This document shows, one piece after another, positions 4,073 to 5,266 of a stretch of DNA of 5,266 nucleotides (position 1 is its first letter; each line of letters opens with the position of its first letter). The DNA is from Methanomicrobiales archaeon. Lineage in GTDB: Archaea; Halobacteriota; Syntropharchaeia; Alkanophagales; Methanospirareceae. The DNA is taken from the NCBI GenBank assembly GCA_003160755.1, contig QEXZ01000113.1, positions 1 through 5,266 on the forward strand, written 5' to 3'. The notes under the pieces were generated by a model. It saw only the letters and a program-made list of their open reading frames with translations. It was not told the DNA's origin and did not search any database. Position numbers and translations under genes: made by a program.

Positions 4073-5236
4073 CTATTCCCAATAAATCCAATTACTCACT
4101 GCTTCATCAGAAATTACATTATCACCAAATGCCCTTACATAAATTCTGAATGGATAACCTGTTGGTGAATGAAGATTCGTTACAGAATATTCATAAACTC
4201 CTTCTGGCTCAATTTGTAAATCTTCACTTTCAATAGAATCCCAAACTTTACTTTCATCAGAAGTTTGCAGTGCAACATAGATTTTTGTGTTCTCTGCTTT
4301 TTTTGAACCTAAATTTTTTACATTTACCTTTACATCAACATATACATCTATTGCATTGTATTCATAATTGGATGTGAAATCAATATCTAAAGCAGGTCTT
4401 TCAACAAGAGGTTTTACTATTGCTTTTGCACTTTTTACATTAGGAGGAACTTTTCCAACATCCCACTTTTCTCCTGTTGTTTCAAGATAACAAAAATCAA
4501 TCCCCTGATAAGTGTAATATGATTGTCCCGCCGAAGGAGTACATTTAACTCCAACAGCCATATGTTCTGGGAACTGCAATAAAGCAACACCATAACCTAA
4601 TTCATTAAGCATAGCAGAAGCCAAAATTGCCGTATCCTCACAATCCCCCCCGTCATCATAAATTGTTTCATAAGGAAATCTTGGATATTCATCAAAACCA
4701 GTTGTAACATCATCAGAAGTATAAGGCAAATCTTGAACAAAAGAGATTACGAAATAAGGTAGTTCTGCATTTGTTAAATCATTCTCTTTTGCATAGTCCT
4801 CTAATCCTTCAGTGATGGTTTTGATAAATTCTTTGCTATAATAATCAGAAGCAAACAAATCATAATCCCTTGTTCTTTCCCTTTCCTTGAAAATTTCATA
4901 TACTTTTGGATAGAGATTAAATGTTAATCCGTAAGTGTATCCATCATATTCCCATTCATAATCTCTTGTGAATTTCCCAACCTCATAATCTTCTAATGTT
5001 TCTTCTTCTCTTTCAGAAATTGTTTGTTGATATTTTGTTCTATCATTATTTATTGGTTCTTTGATAGTTTCAACATCATCAATATTTGAAGTTTGGTAAT
5101 TATTATCTGATGTATCTGTTTGATAATTCGAATCACTATTATCTAAAGAACCTAAGAAATATAATCCTATAAAGATGAATAAGATTATTGCCCACCATCT
5201 ACTATACCAATGTTTTTTATCCTTTTTCTTTGACAT
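4073..5236 (-). CDS. Membrane-anchored transglutaminase-like cysteine protease, 387 aa
   Basis: The basic start MSKKKDKKHWYSRWW leads into one membrane helix (about 15-30, AIILFIFIGLYFLG). It probably anchors the protein with the rest outside the cell. Residues 31-80 are a polar linker rich in Asn, Asp, Ser and Thr. The transglutaminase-like papain-fold domain spans about 95-260: GGDCEDTAILASAML holds the nucleophile C199, PEHMAVGV holds the His H225, and CYLETTGEKW places E252 where the third catalytic acid is expected. The last 100 residues look like a beta-sandwich of the CARDB or related type (YVDVKVNVKNLGSKKAENTK), common in archaeal surface proteins. Substrate and reaction (protein cleavage or cross-linking) are not known. 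The ATG at 5234-5236 has no ribosome site, and its promoter must lie near or beyond the window edge. Sampled sequence is about 30% GC, much lower than the genes to its left. Confidence 0.85.
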   Translation of the reverse strand: MSKKKDKKHWYSRWWAIILFIFIGLYFLGSLDNSDSNYQTDTSDNNYQTSNIDDVETIKEPINNDRTKYQQTISEREEETLEDYEVGKFTRDYEWEYDGYTYGLTFNLYPKVYEIFKERERTRDYDLFASDYYSKEFIKTITEGLEDYAKENDLTNAELPYFVISFVQDLPYTSDDVTTGFDEYPRFPYETIYDDGGDCEDTAILASAMLNELGYGVALLQFPEHMAVGVKCTPSAGQSYYTYQGIDFCYLETTGEKWDVGKVPPNVKSAKAIVKPLVERPALDIDFTSNYEYNAIDVYVDVKVNVKNLGSKKAENTKIYVALQTSDESKVWDSIESEDLQIEPEGVYEYSVTNLHSPTGYPFRIYVRAFGDNVISDEAVSNWIYWE

Positions 5237-5266
5237 ATATTAATTAAGAATCTTATGACTTTACAA

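Overview
The window looks archaeal, most likely from a euryarchaeote related to methanogens or ANME archaea. The evidence is TATA-type promoters with little or no leader, a tRNA-Asn gene without an encoded CCA, a DUF166 protein (a family found mainly in methanogens and relatives), an archaeal-type Xer integrase remnant, and a remnant of a corrinoid-protein-activating ATPase. This is inferred from gene content; no ribosomal marker is present.

Left part (1-1260), all on the minus strand: tRNA-Asn (1185-1257) is followed 43 nt past its 3' end by a decayed tyrosine recombinase (730-1142) with two frameshifts and no catalytic C-terminus. Next come a 45-codon open stretch of unknown origin (455-592), the last 21 codons of a VapB-type antitoxin (349-414), and an overlapping VapC PIN-domain toxin that runs off the left edge (1-359). 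The toxin has lost one of its four acidic active-site positions. Together this looks like the worn edge of an element integrated at the 3' end of a tRNA gene, with a decaying toxin-antitoxin pair inside it.

Middle (1260-2460): a small zinc-ribbon protein (minus) and a DUF166 protein (plus) are divergently transcribed from a 96-nt gap. The gap holds a TATA-like element readable on both strands and a perfect 10-bp A/T-rich hairpin. The DUF166 gene is followed by a 75-nt tract with no G on the plus strand and a loose 7-nt rhythm.

Right part (2436-5266), genes on the minus strand: an intact Glu/Leu/Phe/Val-type amino acid dehydrogenase has a clear TATA box and Shine-Dalgarno site. Immediately downstream of it is a C-terminal scrap of a RACo/RamA-like (DUF4445) ASKHA ATPase. 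After a poorly explained 230-nt gap comes a membrane-anchored transglutaminase-like cysteine protease. By hand count on sampled lines it is about 30% GC, against about 57% for the dehydrogenase, so at least one of the two is probably a recent arrival.

No single new multi-gene system stands out. The most informative signals are the decay series at the tRNA (integrase, antitoxin and toxin all damaged), an anticodon-stem mismatch in that tRNA, and the unusual intergenic tracts.
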